A stretch of DNA of 34,622 nucleotides from a bacterium (GCA_030824555.1 JAVBXK010000114.1:1-34622), one strand, 5' to 3'; positions 16,561-25,281 are shown, counted from the first letter of the stretch. The notes: generated from the sequence alone by a model not told the origin. Program-made: numbers and translations.

Positions 16561-17693
16561 CAATGCTCCATTTGACGTGAAATCACGTCAATCATCTCGG
16601 CCATCAGCTCGAAGCTGGGTGGGTCGATCACCTGGGTGATGCGCTCCTCCACCGCCAGCCCGGCGCTTTGGGCCACCTGTACAAACTGCGCGGTGTCGGC
16701 AATGCGAAAACCGTACTCCACCGCCAGGCGCTGCAACACGGGACTGGTGGTCAACGCATCGCCCAGTTTTTTGGCACGCTCGCTGGTGGCCACGAACACC
16801 ACTTTGTTGAACAGCGTGGGCTGCGGGTACATCAGCACCATGTCGGGGCCCACGCCTTTTTTGGCCAGCGCATAGCTGAGCATCTGGTTCTCGTAAATGA
16901 AGGCCAAGGGCGTTTTGCCGATGCCGATGGAGGCGTAATCGTCAAAGTTGCCGTTGACGTAGTTCTCCTGGTAGCCCTGGCGTTTGAACAGCTCGGTCAC
17001 GCGCAACGCCACCTTCTGCGCGGTGGTGCGGTCGGTCACCAGGTCGCCGCCGTTGATGGCGTAGCTGGTGAGCGCCAGGTACATGGCAGCCGAGTTGCTT
17101 TTGCGCACGTCAGTGGTGGACACCAGCACGCTTTTGTTCACCTCGTATGACGACGCGCCTTTCAGGTCTTTCCAGCGCTTTTTGTCGAGCATGAGCTGCG
17201 TGAGCTTGGCCAAATCGACCCGCCAGACCTTGGGCGATGCCTCGGTGGCCATGCCGTTGGCGGCCAGAATTTGCGCAATGGGTGTCCACGATGCCACCAC
17301 CATGGGCGTGTAGAACGGTGAATAGCTGGTGCTGCCCACGTTGGCTTTTTTGGCGGCATCGGCAATCTGGTTGGCCGCCACCACGCCCGATGGGAAGAAG
17401 AAATCAGGCGTCTGGCCGGGCACCACGCGGTTGGCCATGTCGCGCGAGCCCACGCGCTTCACGTTCACCACCAGGCCCTGTTCGGCCAGGGCTTTTTGCA
17501 CCCGCAAGTCGGCAAAGTACGGCTCCACGTCCAGTGCAATCAGGCCGGTCAGCTCCACCGTTTGTGGGGTGCCCAGCAGCTTGCCTGCGGGCGTGTCGGC
17601 CGATTGCCCTGTTTTGAAAAACGAGAAGTAGGCTGCACCGGCAAAAGCCGCCAGCAACACCAATGTGACGAGGGCCTTGGTTGCGTTGTTCAT
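16560..17693 (-). CDS. Membrane-anchored solute-binding-type periplasmic protein
   Basis: 377 residues from ATG 17693. An N-terminal hydrophobic helix (residues 7-26, ALVTLVLLAAFAGAAYFSFF) has no clear cleavage site or lipobox and probably anchors the protein. The rest is a type II periplasmic binding fold (TVELTGLIALDVEPYFADLRV..., GQTPDFFFPSGVVAANQI..., ending with ERITQVIDPPSFELMAEM). It opens the operon, and its TGA overlaps the region of the next gene's start. It resembles the solute-binding half of that next gene in fold but not closely in sequence. The ligand is unknown. As no transporter genes accompany it, a sensory or structural role with the vWA lipoprotein is inferred. Confidence 0.8.
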   Translation of the reverse strand: MNNATKALVTLVLLAAFAGAAYFSFFKTGQSADTPAGKLLGTPQTVELTGLIALDVEPYFADLRVQKALAEQGLVVNVKRVGSRDMANRVVPGQTPDFFFPSGVVAANQIADAAKKANVGSTSYSPFYTPMVVASWTPIAQILAANGMATEASPKVWRVDLAKLTQLMLDKKRWKDLKGASSYEVNKSVLVSTTDVRKSNSAAMYLALTSYAINGGDLVTDRTTAQKVALRVTELFKRQGYQENYVNGNFDDYASIGIGKTPLAFIYENQMLSYALAKKGVGPDMVLMYPQPTLFNKVVFVATSERAKKLGDALTTSPVLQRLAVEYGFRIADTAQFVQVAQSAGLAVEERITQVIDPPSFELMAEMIDVISRQMEH

Positions 17694-17764
17694 GGCACTT
17701 GTGTAGAGAGCAAGGCACCTATGCTACCTGCAAGGCCTCCGGCATGGGCCGTCCGCCACTGACG

Positions 17765-18754
17765 TCAGGGTTCGCGCCGCGCCATCCGCGCACCCACATG
17801 CACCTCGCCGCGCGCCTGGGCCAGTTCGGTCTGGCGCTGGCGCTCGGCCAGGTTGGCTTTTTGTTCGGGGGTGTGCTGGTCGTGGCAATGGGCGCAGCTG
17901 ACGCCCTTCACATAGTGGGGCGAGGCCTTGTCGGCCTCGGTCAGGGGCCAGCGGCAGGCGCGGCACAACGCCAGCGGACCGGGCTTCAGGCCATGGCCCA
18001 CGCTCACGCGTTCGTCGAACACAAAGCACTCGCCCTGCCAGGTGCTGTGTTCGGGCGGCACCTCTTCCAAGTATTTGAGGATGCCGCCTTCCAGGTGGTA
18101 CACCTCGTCAAAACCGCGCATTTTCATCAGCGCGGTGGACTTTTCGCAGCGGATGCCGCCGGTACAGAACATGGCCACCTTGGTTTTTTTCGTTTCGCCG
18201 TCTGCGGCAGCTTCCAGTCCCGGCTGCGCGTCCAGCCAGGCGGGCAGTTCGGTGAAGGTTTTGATGTTGGGGTTGATGGCCCCTTTGAACGAGCCCACGG
18301 CCACCTCGTAGTCGTTGCGGGTGTCGATGACCACCACGTCAGGGTCGGCCAGCAGGGCGTTCCAGTCTTGCGGCTTGACGTACTTGCCGACGGTTTTGTT
18401 GGGGTCCAGCTCGGGCACGCGCAGGGTGACGATTTCTTTCTTCAGCTTCACCTTCATGCGGTAGAACGGGGCCTTGTCGCTCCACGACTCTTTGTGCGTG
18501 AGGGTGGCCAGGCGCGGGTCGGCGCGCAGGTAGGCCAGCACGGCGCGCACGCCTGCCTCGGGGCCTGCCATGGTGCCGTTGATGCCTTCGGGGGCCAGCA
18601 GCAGCGTGCCACGCACCTGCTGCGTCTCGCACAGCGCCAGCAGCGGCTCACGCAGGTTGGCAAAGTCGGGCAAGTCCACAAACTTGTACAGGGCGGCGGT
18701 GAGGTAATGCTGGCGTGGCACGGCGGGCGGCGCTGCATGAGGGGTGTTTTGCAT
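17765..18754 (-). CDS. trhO: tRNA uridine(34) hydroxylase TrhO (YceA-type rhodanese)
   Basis: 329 residues from ATG 18754 ([12 protein letters not shown]); an open frame extends to 18988 but is not family-like. The N-terminal domain (about 15-110) has YKFVDLPDF and [16 protein letters not shown]. The central rhodanese domain carries the active cysteine in [11 protein letters not shown]. The C-terminal region holds cysteine pairs ([20 protein letters not shown]) typical of the family. TrhO proteins hydroxylate U34 of certain tRNAs in an oxygen-dependent, prephenate-independent way. The gene is 71 bp upstream of the solute-binding operon on the same strand, but function gives no link to it. Confidence 0.95.
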   Translation of the reverse strand: MQNTPHAAPPAVPRQHYLTAALYKFVDLPDFANLREPLLALCETQQVRGTLLLAPEGINGTMAGPEAGVRAVLAYLRADPRLATLTHKESWSDKAPFYRMKVKLKKEIVTLRVPELDPNKTVGKYVKPQDWNALLADPDVVVIDTRNDYEVAVGSFKGAINPNIKTFTELPAWLDAQPGLEAAADGETKKTKVAMFCTGGIRCEKSTALMKMRGFDEVYHLEGGILKYLEEVPPEHSTWQGECFVFDERVSVGHGLKPGPLALCRACRWPLTEADKASPHYVKGVSCAHCHDQHTPEQKANLAERQRQTELAQARGEVHVGARMARREP

Positions 18755-18856
18755 GGGCCAAATGATAGGGGCCGTTTGCCCGCCGCAGGTGGTGATTTGC
18801 GCCGCTGGGTGGGGCTCAGACACACCGCACAAGGCTGAGCCCAAGCATGATAAATT

Positions 18857-18902
18857 AAATAGCAAATAATGACGCCAATTAAGCGTTAGATGCCGTTTTT
18901 TA
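18857..18902 (-). repeat. Dispersed palindromic repeat, copy 4
   Basis: On the minus strand the copy reads AAAAAACGGCATCTAACGCT, then TAATTGGCGTCATTATTTG and CTATTTAA. It starts directly after the TGA of the patatin gene and fills the gap before trhO. Confidence 0.6.
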
Positions 18903-19826
18903 TCAAAGTTTTTCCTGATGTGGGCTGCGTGAACCCAACACCTGTGCCAGCTTGATCCGCAGCGCAGGCAACATGCGCCGGGTTTCATCTTCCCCGGCCT
19001 GGCGGGCGCGGTTGAAGAAAGCCTCTCGCGGGGCGGCGTAGTAGCCCATGTCGGGGTGAATCACGAAGTCGGCCTGCGCCACCTCGGGGTCGATTCGGCT
19101 GCGGCGGCTGGCATCGCGCACCAGCCAGTCGGGGTTGACACCTTCGGGGGCCGAGCCGGGGTGGGCCGACACGTCGATGACCATCACAAACTGCGCCCCC
19201 GCCTGCCGCGCCGCACGGACGGCCACGGGCAAAGACTCGTCACCGTCTTCGTACTCGGTGCCCTCGATGCCCACGGGCGAGATGACCCCCGGTATGGCGC
19301 TGGAAGCACGCACCGCCACGCCCACGTTGCCCTGCATGAAAAACACGGGTGCCTTGTCGGCCCGGCGTGTGGCCACCACCACCAGCGGGCGGCGCAATTG
19401 CTCGATGCGGGTGGTGCTCAGTTGGTCGTTCACGTAGTTTTGCAGGCGCTGGCCGATGATCCAGCCCCTGTCCGCAAACGGCGAGGGGTCGAACACGGTC
19501 AGCGGCCCGCCCTGGCGCGACAACTCGTCCATGCGCTGGGCGCTCACCCCATCAGCCCAGAAAGCCCCCAACAGCGCACCCACGCTGGAGCCCACCACCA
19601 GATCGGCCTGAATGCCCGCCTCTTCCAGCACCTTGAGTGCGCCAATGTGCGCATAGCCCCGCGGCCCACCGCTGCCCAGCACCAACGCCACCCGAGGTGC
19701 CGGTTGCAAGGGCGGCACGCTGGCCAGCGGCACAGGGCTGTCAGGCCCGGTGTGGTTGAACGGGGCACAAGCGGCCAGCAGCCATGCGATGGCCAGGCAA
19801 TGGAGCGCTCGGCGGGCAATGGTCAT
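18903..19826 (-). CDS. Patatin-like phospholipase lipoprotein
   Basis: 307 residues from ATG 19826. The signal peptide ends in a lipobox (LLAAC|APF), so the protein is membrane-attached by lipid. The patatin domain has oxyanion loop [12 protein letters not shown], nucleophile elbow GSSVG and the catalytic aspartate in [10 protein letters not shown], which gives a Ser-Asp dyad. The family hydrolyses acyl ester bonds of phospholipids or other lipids. The protein resembles the RssA/YchK subgroup but with a lipoprotein signal. It follows the carboxylesterase gene by 34 bp on the same strand, so the two hydrolases probably form an operon. A dispersed repeat abuts its stop codon. Confidence 0.92.
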   Translation of the reverse strand: MTIARRALHCLAIAWLLAACAPFNHTGPDSPVPLASVPPLQPAPRVALVLGSGGPRGYAHIGALKVLEEAGIQADLVVGSSVGALLGAFWADGVSAQRMDELSRQGGPLTVFDPSPFADRGWIIGQRLQNYVNDQLSTTRIEQLRRPLVVVATRRADKAPVFFMQGNVGVAVRASSAIPGVISPVGIEGTEYEDGDESLPVAVRAARQAGAQFVMVIDVSAHPGSAPEGVNPDWLVRDASRRSRIDPEVAQADFVIHPDMGYYAAPREAFFNRARQAGEDETRRMLPALRIKLAQVLGSRSPHQEKL

Positions 19827-19860
19827 GTGGATGCCGCGTGAACACACGGTTTGCGTTGTC

Positions 19861-20571
19861 TCAAGCTGGTGCGGGCAACGACAGCAGGGCCACCAGCCAT
19901 TCGTTCAGGTCGGCCACCTGTTCGGCGCACACCGAGTGTTCCATCGGGTAGTCGGCCCAATCGACCGCATAGCCCAGTGCCAGCAAGGCATCGCGCGCCG
20001 CCGCGCCGCGCTCGGGCACCACCACCGGGTCATACCTGCCATGGGCCATGAAGATGGGCACGTCCTGGTTGGTGGCGCTGCGCTCGGCCGCCGTGGTGGC
20101 CGCCAGGGGCAGGTAGCCCGACCAGGCCACCAACCCTGCCAGCCGCTGCGGCGCACGCAAGCCCGCCATCAGCGTCATGGCACAGCCTTGCGAAAAGCCC
20201 ATGAGCACCGTGCGCGACGCGGGCACGCCAAGGGCCACCTCGCGGTCCAGCATGGCTTGCACCTGCTGGCAGGCGGCACGCAAACCCGGCTCGTCTTCAC
20301 GGCGGGGCACCGCGGGCGATGGGCTGGGCGGAAACAGGTCGTACCAGGCCCGCATGGCGTAGCCACCATTGAGCGTGACCGGGCGCACCGGTGCGTTCGG
20401 GAACACGAAGCGCACGGGGCCGATGGCCGACAGGTCCAGCTCCTGCGCAATGGGCACGAAATCGGTGCCATCGGCACCCAGCCCATGCAGCACCACGATG
20501 CTGGCCACGGGCTGTGCCTGCGGGTCGGTGCCCGAAATCAATTCGAGTGTTTCAAGTGCAGTGGTGTTCAT
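19861..20571 (-). CDS. Carboxylesterase (phospholipase/carboxylesterase family)
   Basis: 236 residues from ATG 20571 (MNTTALETLEL). The frame extends ten codons upstream, but those residues are the dispersed repeat read in frame. It is an alpha/beta hydrolase with oxyanion segment VVLHGLGADGTDF, nucleophile in GFSQGCAMTL, aspartate in AHGRYDPVV and histidine in YPMEHSV. This matches bacterial EstB-type enzymes that hydrolyse short-chain esters in the cytoplasm. No good SD is visible, since the 5' untranslated region is formed largely by the repeat at 20577-20618. It probably leads an operon with the patatin lipoprotein. Confidence 0.93.
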   Translation of the reverse strand: MNTTALETLELISGTDPQAQPVASIVVLHGLGADGTDFVPIAQELDLSAIGPVRFVFPNAPVRPVTLNGGYAMRAWYDLFPPSPSPAVPRREDEPGLRAACQQVQAMLDREVALGVPASRTVLMGFSQGCAMTLMAGLRAPQRLAGLVAWSGYLPLAATTAAERSATNQDVPIFMAHGRYDPVVVPERGAAARDALLALGYAVDWADYPMEHSVCAEQVADLNEWLVALLSLPAPA

Positions 20572-20576
20572 AAATA

Positions 20577-20618
20577 AATAGCATTGAATGACGTCAATCA
20601 AGCGGTGAAGCTCGAAAA
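20577..20618 (-). repeat. Dispersed palindromic repeat, copy 5
   Basis: On the plus strand the copy reads AATAGCATTGAATGACGTCA, then ATCAAGCGGTGAAGCTCG. It shares AATAGC and CAATCAAGCGGTGAAG with copy 6 at 28371. It lies 5 bp upstream of the carboxylesterase start and so forms its leader. Confidence 0.65.
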
Positions 20619-20727
20619 GGCTTGCAGATCTTATTCTGATTTACCATGGTCAGCATGACCCACCCGCTGAACGCCGAAGACCTGCGTGCCCTGGCCTGCG
20701 CCGCTGAAGTGTCCCGGCTGGGAGTCC

Positions 20728-21015
20728 ATGCCCGCCGGTTTTGATGACCGCTTGCTGACCCGCGTGGGCACCCTGTGCACGGGCGAGTACGAGCCCACCT
20801 GGCTTGAACACCACCCCGACGGCACCACAGCATGGTCAGCCAGTGCGCCCATTGCCCCCGCCTACCACCCCTACAACCGTTGCGAGGTGTTCGCCTGCAC
20901 GGCGTGTCGGCGCCCGTTCCTGCGCTACACCGAGTACGGCGGTTACTACGAAGACGCTCGCATACGCGAAATCGCGGCAGCGCTGGTGGCGGACGCGCCG
21001 CCCGTGCCCACCTGA
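20728..21015 (+). CDS. Hypothetical protein, probably a frameshifted gene starting at 20655
   Basis: The frame from ATG 20728 gives 95 residues (MPAGFDDRLLTRVGTL...), with GGGAG 4 nt upstream. It contains a cysteine cluster CEVFACTACRRPFLRYTEYGG that suggests part of a metal site. An adjacent frame from ATG 20655 reads MTHPLNAEDLRALACAAEVS followed by RLG, and breaks at about 20721, where the two frames would join as ...RLG-ESMPAGF.... I judge the original gene to have run from 20655 with a small indel at this point, but an intact short gene starting at 20728 is possible. The function is not known to me. It is divergent from the carboxylesterase. Confidence 0.5.
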   Translation: MPAGFDDRLLTRVGTLCTGEYEPTWLEHHPDGTTAWSASAPIAPAYHPYNRCEVFACTACRRPFLRYTEYGGYYEDARIREIAAALVADAPPVPT

Positions 21016-21066
21016 CCCCAGCAGGCGGCTGATGCCACATCGCCCGCTGGCCGGTGGGCTTGACTG

Positions 21067-21086
21067 ACCAACACCCCCTTGTTGGT
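21067..21086 (+). terminator. Hairpin after the hypothetical gene
   Basis: ACCAACA (21067-21073) pairs perfectly with TGTTGGT (21080-21086) around the loop CCCCCT. It lies 50 bp past the stop at 21015. No T run follows. Confidence 0.4.
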
Positions 21087-21235
21087 GCAGGCAACACGAC
21101 ACGCCACCCTGTGTGTGGCTGACGTGACGTGTGCGACGTCTGTGCGACAGTGAACAGACACCGATTCAACGCGGGTACATCCTGCGGCAAAGCAACCGAC
21201 ACGCCGTGTCCACGCCCTTGCCACAGGAACACCCG

Positions 21236-21643
21236 ATGACCTCACACACGCCCCAACACCCAGCAACTGCGCACGCACGTCGCGCACCGGTCTGGCTGGC
21301 CATCAGCCTGATGGGGGGCGGCCTGCTGACCGCCTGCGCAGGCATGCCACCGCCCACAGAACAACTGGCCGTGTCCACAGCCGCTGTGGCCAGTGCCACC
21401 AGCGCGGGTGCGCCGGAACTGGCCTCGGCCGAATTGAGCACGGCACGCGACAAGCTGGCCCGCGCCAACGCCGCAGTGGCAGCCGACCAGAACGAACGCG
21501 CACTGCAACTGGCCCGCGAATCCCAGGTGGATGCGCGGTTGGCCGAAGTGAAGGCGCGCGCGGCCAAGGCACAAACCGCTGCCAACGAATTGAGCGAAAG
21601 CAACCGCGTGCTGCGCGTGGAAATTGAACGCGCCACCCAATGA
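21236..21643 (+). CDS. DUF4398 lipoprotein
   Basis: 135 residues from ATG 21236 with AGGAA 7 nt upstream. A GTG-initiated extension to 21131 is rejected because the signal peptide starts here. Residues 1-33 form a signal ending in a lipobox (LLTAC|AGM). The remainder is an alanine-rich helical coiled coil of the DUF4398 type (SAELSTARDKLARANAAVAA, then RALQLARESQVDARLAEVKA). It is probably anchored in the outer membrane. Its stop overlaps a possible ATG of the next gene (AATGATG), and that gene carries a similar helical region joined to an OmpA domain, so the pair likely works together in the envelope. Confidence 0.88.
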   Translation: MTSHTPQHPATAHARRAPVWLAISLMGGGLLTACAGMPPPTEQLAVSTAAVASATSAGAPELASAELSTARDKLARANAAVAADQNERALQLARESQVDARLAEVKARAAKAQTAANELSESNRVLRVEIERATQ

Positions 21644-21699
21644 TGCCCACCCAGGCCCAACCCGCACACCCCATCCCGCACAGATCACGCAAGGCCACC

Positions 21700-22617
21700 A
21701 TGCACCACCCTTTCTCTCTGAAGCTGTCCGTCACGCTGCTGGCAGCTGCCACGCTGGCGGCCTGCAGCACCGTTCCCACCGCCAACTCCCATTTGGAGCA
21801 AGCGCAAAGTGACTTCCGGTCTGCGCAGGCAGACGCCCGCTCGCAGTCCCAGGCAGGCAGCGAAATGAAGCAGGCCCAGGACACGTTGAACCGGGCCGAA
21901 GCCGCCTGGCGCGACGGGAAAGACGCCTCGCAAGTCACCCACCTGGCCTACCTGGCCAGACAGCGCGTGGCCATTGCTCGCGAAACCATGACACTCAAAA
22001 CCGCCGAGCAGGCCGTTGCCAACGCCGGGACGGCACGCGGCAACATCCGCCTGGATGCCCGAACCCGCGAAGCCGATGCCGCACAGCGCAGCGCCGTGGT
22101 TGCCCAGGGCCAGGCGCAGGCCTCGCAACGTGCGAGCGAAGCCGCCCGTGCCGAAACCGACGAGGCCCTGCGCGTGACCAATGCCGTCATCGAACAGAAC
22201 CGCCAACTGGAAGCCCGCCTGCGCGAACTGAATGCCCAACCCACCGCCAGGGGCTTGGTCATCACGCTGGGCGACGTGCTGTTCGATCTGGATCAGGCCC
22301 AGCTCAAGCCCGCAGGCACACGGGTGGTCGAGCAACTGGTGGCCGTGTTGCGCGACTACCCGTTGCGCACCGCCCTGATCGAAGGCTTCACCGACAGCAC
22401 CGGCAGTGACGCGTACAACCAGACCCTGTCGGCCAGGCGTGCAGAGGCCGTCCGCTCGGCCATGCTCAGCCAAGGCATTGGCCGCGAGCGCATCACGGCC
22501 AAAGGCTATGGCGAGGCCTTTCCCGTGGCCAACAACGATCAGGCCGAAGGTCGCCAGTTGAACAGGCGCGTGGAAATCGTGCTGTCCAATGACAGCGGTC
22601 TGATCATGGCCCGCTGA
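21700..22617 (+). CDS. OmpA-family lipoprotein with an N-terminal DUF4398-like region
   Basis: 305 residues from ATG 21700 (MHHPFSLKLSV); ATG 21640, which overlaps the previous stop, is an alternative that would add 20 residues. A signal with lipobox TLAAC|STV makes it a lipoprotein. Residues 25-190 are a long alanine/glutamine-rich coiled coil. Residues about 195-300 form an OmpA C-terminal domain (DVLFDLDQAQLKPAG, GFTDSTGSDAYNQTLSARRA, NRRVEIVL) with the aspartate and arginine that bind meso-diaminopimelate of peptidoglycan. It probably links the outer membrane to the cell wall. Confidence 0.92.
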   Translation: MHHPFSLKLSVTLLAAATLAACSTVPTANSHLEQAQSDFRSAQADARSQSQAGSEMKQAQDTLNRAEAAWRDGKDASQVTHLAYLARQRVAIARETMTLKTAEQAVANAGTARGNIRLDARTREADAAQRSAVVAQGQAQASQRASEAARAETDEALRVTNAVIEQNRQLEARLRELNAQPTARGLVITLGDVLFDLDQAQLKPAGTRVVEQLVAVLRDYPLRTALIEGFTDSTGSDAYNQTLSARRAEAVRSAMLSQGIGRERITAKGYGEAFPVANNDQAEGRQLNRRVEIVLSNDSGLIMAR

Positions 22618-22684
22618 ACGAGTCAAGCGGCGGATGGCATGCCGCAGCCAAATGGGTTACCGTATGACATCAGGAGGCAGTCAC

Positions 22685-22993
22685 ATGAACCCACACACCC
22701 ACAGCAGCACAAGCGCCGCCCAGCATCTGTCGGCAGGTGTGGCAAGCGACCTCGGTTCAGCCAAGTTCACCGGCCCCGGTGTGCTGGATCGGTATTCGGC
22801 CGATGCCATCACACAGCGCAACGGTGTGGGCCGCGTTCGAAACTCTTGCCACCGCTGCGGCGCCACTGCCTACAAAACGCTGATGACCCGCGACGAAGCG
22901 GGTGTCATGCGTCACTCGGGGCAGTACCAGTGCGTGCAATGCAGGCAAGTGTTCAGCAATGTGCACCAATGGCGCGACGGCGACACACAGTGA
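22685..22993 (+). CDS. Small zinc-ribbon protein
   Basis: 102 residues from ATG 22685, with a strong SD (AGGAGG, 7 nt upstream); the frame continues upstream without a better start. The N-terminal half is serine/threonine-rich and probably disordered (MNPHTHSSTSAAQHLSAGV). The C-terminal half has two Cys-x-x-Cys knuckles (CHRCG and CVQCRQVF) about 35 residues apart, a classical zinc ribbon. Its function is unknown; such proteins often bind nucleic acids or partner proteins. It follows the OmpA gene by 67 bp and ends at a convergent hairpin. Confidence 0.75.
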   Translation: MNPHTHSSTSAAQHLSAGVASDLGSAKFTGPGVLDRYSADAITQRNGVGRVRNSCHRCGATAYKTLMTRDEAGVMRHSGQYQCVQCRQVFSNVHQWRDGDTQ

Positions 22994-23003
22994 GCAGCTC
23001 CGG

Positions 23004-23045
23004 GGGCTGAGAGCTATTCGGGCATGAGCCAAAGCCTCTCAGCCC
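23004..23045. terminator. Hairpin between convergent genes
   Basis: GGGCTGAGAG (23004-23013) pairs perfectly with CTCTCAGCCC (23036-23045) over a 22-nt loop. It sits in the 86-bp gap between the zinc-ribbon gene and the facing HMGL/CoA-transferase gene, so it may terminate both transcripts. Confidence 0.55.
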
Positions 23046-23079
23046 AGCCGATGCACGCCCCGCGCACTGACCCAGGTTT

Positions 23080-25281
23080 TCAACCGGCAGAGGCTTCGCC
23101 CAGTCGCTGAGCAGCCTCGGCGCTGTAGCCCAGCTCGGCCAGCAGTTCGGCGTTGTGCTCGCCCAGTTTGGGCGGTGACAGTCGCACCCCTGGTCGCTGG
23201 CCGTCCAGCGTCAGGGGCAGCAGCACCACGCGGGCATCGCGCCCGTCGGGCAGGGTCACGGGGGCCAAGCCGCCTGTGGCGTTCAGGTGCGGGTCGTCAA
23301 ACAGGTCTTGCGGGCGGGTGATGGGGGCAAACGGCAAGGCATGCGCCTCGAACTCACTGGCCAGTTCGGCTGCTGTGTGGCCTGCCAGGCGCTGGCGCAG
23401 CTCGGGCAGCAGCCAGTCTCTGGCACGCACGCGGTCGTTGTTGGTGGTCAGGCGCTCGTCTGCGGCCAGGTCGGCAAAGCCGAAGGCGCCGCAAAAGGCT
23501 TTCCAGGCGCCATCGCTGACCACAGCCAGGAAAATTTGTTCGCCGTCTTTCACCTCAAACACGTCGTAAATGGCCCAGGCCGAAATGCGGGCAGGCATGG
23601 GGGCTGCGGGCTCGCCGGTGACGGCAAACTGCAGCATGTGCTGCGCCACCAGGAACACGTTGTTCTCGAACAGGGCGCTTTGCACTTCCTGGCCCTGCCC
23701 TGTCTGGCCACGCTGCGCCAGCGCGGCCATGGCACCGATGGCACCGAACATGCCACCCATGATGTCGTTCACGCTGGTGCCCGCGCGCAGCGGATCGCCG
23801 GGGCGGCCCGTCATGTAGGCCAGACCACCCATCATTTGCACCACCTCGTCCAGTGCGGTGCGGTGGTCGTAGGGGCCGGGCAAAAAGCCCTTGTGGCTGA
23901 CGTAAATCAGGCGTGGGTTCAGGGCTTTCAGGCTGGCGTGATCCAGTCCCAACTTGGCCATGGTGCCGGGTTTGAAGTTTTCGCTGACGATGTCGGCGGT
24001 GGCAATCAGGCGCAGCGCGGCCTCTTTGCCTTCGGGGGTCAACAGATCGAGCGCTAGGCTCTTTTTGTTGCGGTTGAACATGGGGAAAAAACCCGATCCC
24101 GACCCCAGCAACTGGCGCGTGGCATCGCCCTCGCGCCCGTGGCCAATGGGTTCGACCTTGATCACCTCGGCCCCCAGATCGGCCAGCACCATGCCGCAAG
24201 TGGGGCCCATGACCATGTGGGTGAACTCCACCACGCGGATGCCTGCGTAGGGCAATGGCGAAGAGGCAGCAGGCTGCGCTGAGACCGTCTGGGCAGGGAC
24301 ATCGGCGGCACCGACTGTCGGCTCTGCCGGGTGGGCCACAGGTTGCTGCCAGCCCAACGGCACACCGGCCAGCGGGGTCATGCCGTACAGCGGTTCGCCG
24401 GGCAGCCCGGCTGCCAGCACGTCGCGCGCGGCCATCAAGCGGTCCAGGTTCACACCGGTGTGCACGCCCATGGCCTCGAACATGAACACCAGGTCTTCCG
24501 TCACCACGTTGCCGCTGGCACCGGGGGCATAAGGGCAACCGCCCAGGCCGCCTTGCGAGCTGTCGAACACACGCACACCCACGTCGTAGGCAGCCAGGCA
24601 GTTAGCCAGGCCCAGCCCGCGCGTGTTGTGCATGTGTGCAGCCCCGGCATGCGCACCGATGGCGGCGCGCAGCCGCTGGAACAACCTGCGCGTCTGCGCC
24701 GGATTGGCCATGCCGGTGGTGTCTGACAGGCCCACCTCGGCAGCCCCGGCGGCCACGCAGGCCTCGGCCAGGCGGATCACGTCGTCCTCGGGCACCATGC
24801 CTTGCAGCGTGCAGCCGAAGGCCGTAGACAGCCCCACCTCGATGGGCACACCCGGTGCCAGCGCGTCACGCAGGCGGGCCATGGCACGCACCTCGGCCAC
24901 CATGTCTTCGGGGGTTTTGCGCACATTGGCCAGTGAATGCGCGCGGCTGGCCGACACCGGCACGGTCAGCTTGCGGGCACCGGCACGCAACGCGGCTTCG
25001 GCCCCTTTGAGGTTGGGCACCAGCGCCATCACGGTCAGTGCCGGGTGCGTGCAGGCGTGGCGCACCACCTCGGCTGCATCGGCCATTTGCGGCAACAGAC
25101 GCGGGGGCACGAACGAACACACTTCAATTTCGCGCAGCCCGGCTGCCACCAGCGCATCGATCCAGGCTTTTTTGTGGTCGGTGGGCATGGTGGCTTTCAC
25201 CGACTGCAGGCCGTCGCGCGGCCCGACCTCGCTGATCAGCACGGGAGCAACCTGCAGTGAATGTGGGCGTTCAGGGTTCAT
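23080..25281 (-). CDS. Fused HMG-CoA-lyase-type aldolase and CaiB/BaiF CoA-transferase
   Basis: 733 residues from ATG 25281 (MNPERPHSLQVAP). The N-terminal HMGL-like domain (about 12-310) has ISEVGPRDGLQ, the metal-binding HMHNTRGLGLAN and the cysteine signature GGCPYAPGASGNV. A linker of about 35 residues rich in Ala/Pro/Val follows. The C-terminal domain (about 350-730) is a class III CoA-transferase (YAGIRVVEFTHMVMGPTCG) with the probable catalytic aspartate in SVNDIMGGMFG. A likely combined reaction is transfer of CoA to a branched hydroxy-acid and its cleavage by the lyase half, as in citramalate or 3-hydroxy-3-methylglutarate degradation; the substrate is inferred. The genes are commonly separate neighbours, so a single chain is notable. 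Confidence 0.92.
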   Translation of the reverse strand: MNPERPHSLQVAPVLISEVGPRDGLQSVKATMPTDHKKAWIDALVAAGLREIEVCSFVPPRLLPQMADAAEVVRHACTHPALTVMALVPNLKGAEAALRAGARKLTVPVSASRAHSLANVRKTPEDMVAEVRAMARLRDALAPGVPIEVGLSTAFGCTLQGMVPEDDVIRLAEACVAAGAAEVGLSDTTGMANPAQTRRLFQRLRAAIGAHAGAAHMHNTRGLGLANCLAAYDVGVRVFDSSQGGLGGCPYAPGASGNVVTEDLVFMFEAMGVHTGVNLDRLMAARDVLAAGLPGEPLYGMTPLAGVPLGWQQPVAHPAEPTVGAADVPAQTVSAQPAASSPLPYAGIRVVEFTHMVMGPTCGMVLADLGAEVIKVEPIGHGREGDATRQLLGSGSGFFPMFNRNKKSLALDLLTPEGKEAALRLIATADIVSENFKPGTMAKLGLDHASLKALNPRLIYVSHKGFLPGPYDHRTALDEVVQMMGGLAYMTGRPGDPLRAGTSVNDIMGGMFGAIGAMAALAQRGQTGQGQEVQSALFENNVFLVAQHMLQFAVTGEPAAPMPARISAWAIYDVFEVKDGEQIFLAVVSDGAWKAFCGAFGFADLAADERLTTNNDRVRARDWLLPELRQRLAGHTAAELASEFEAHALPFAPITRPQDLFDDPHLNATGGLAPVTLPDGRDARVVLLPLTLDGQRPGVRLSPPKLGEHNAELLAELGYSAEAAQRLGEASAG

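Noticed and set aside
16561-16563. TTG as start of the solute-binding/vWA gene
   Set aside because: The GGAG motif is only 2 nt away, too close; ATG 16557 has 8-nt spacing.
17681-18838. 385-codon open frame on the plus strand
   Set aside because: It is antisense to trhO, whose active-site motifs and length are unambiguous.
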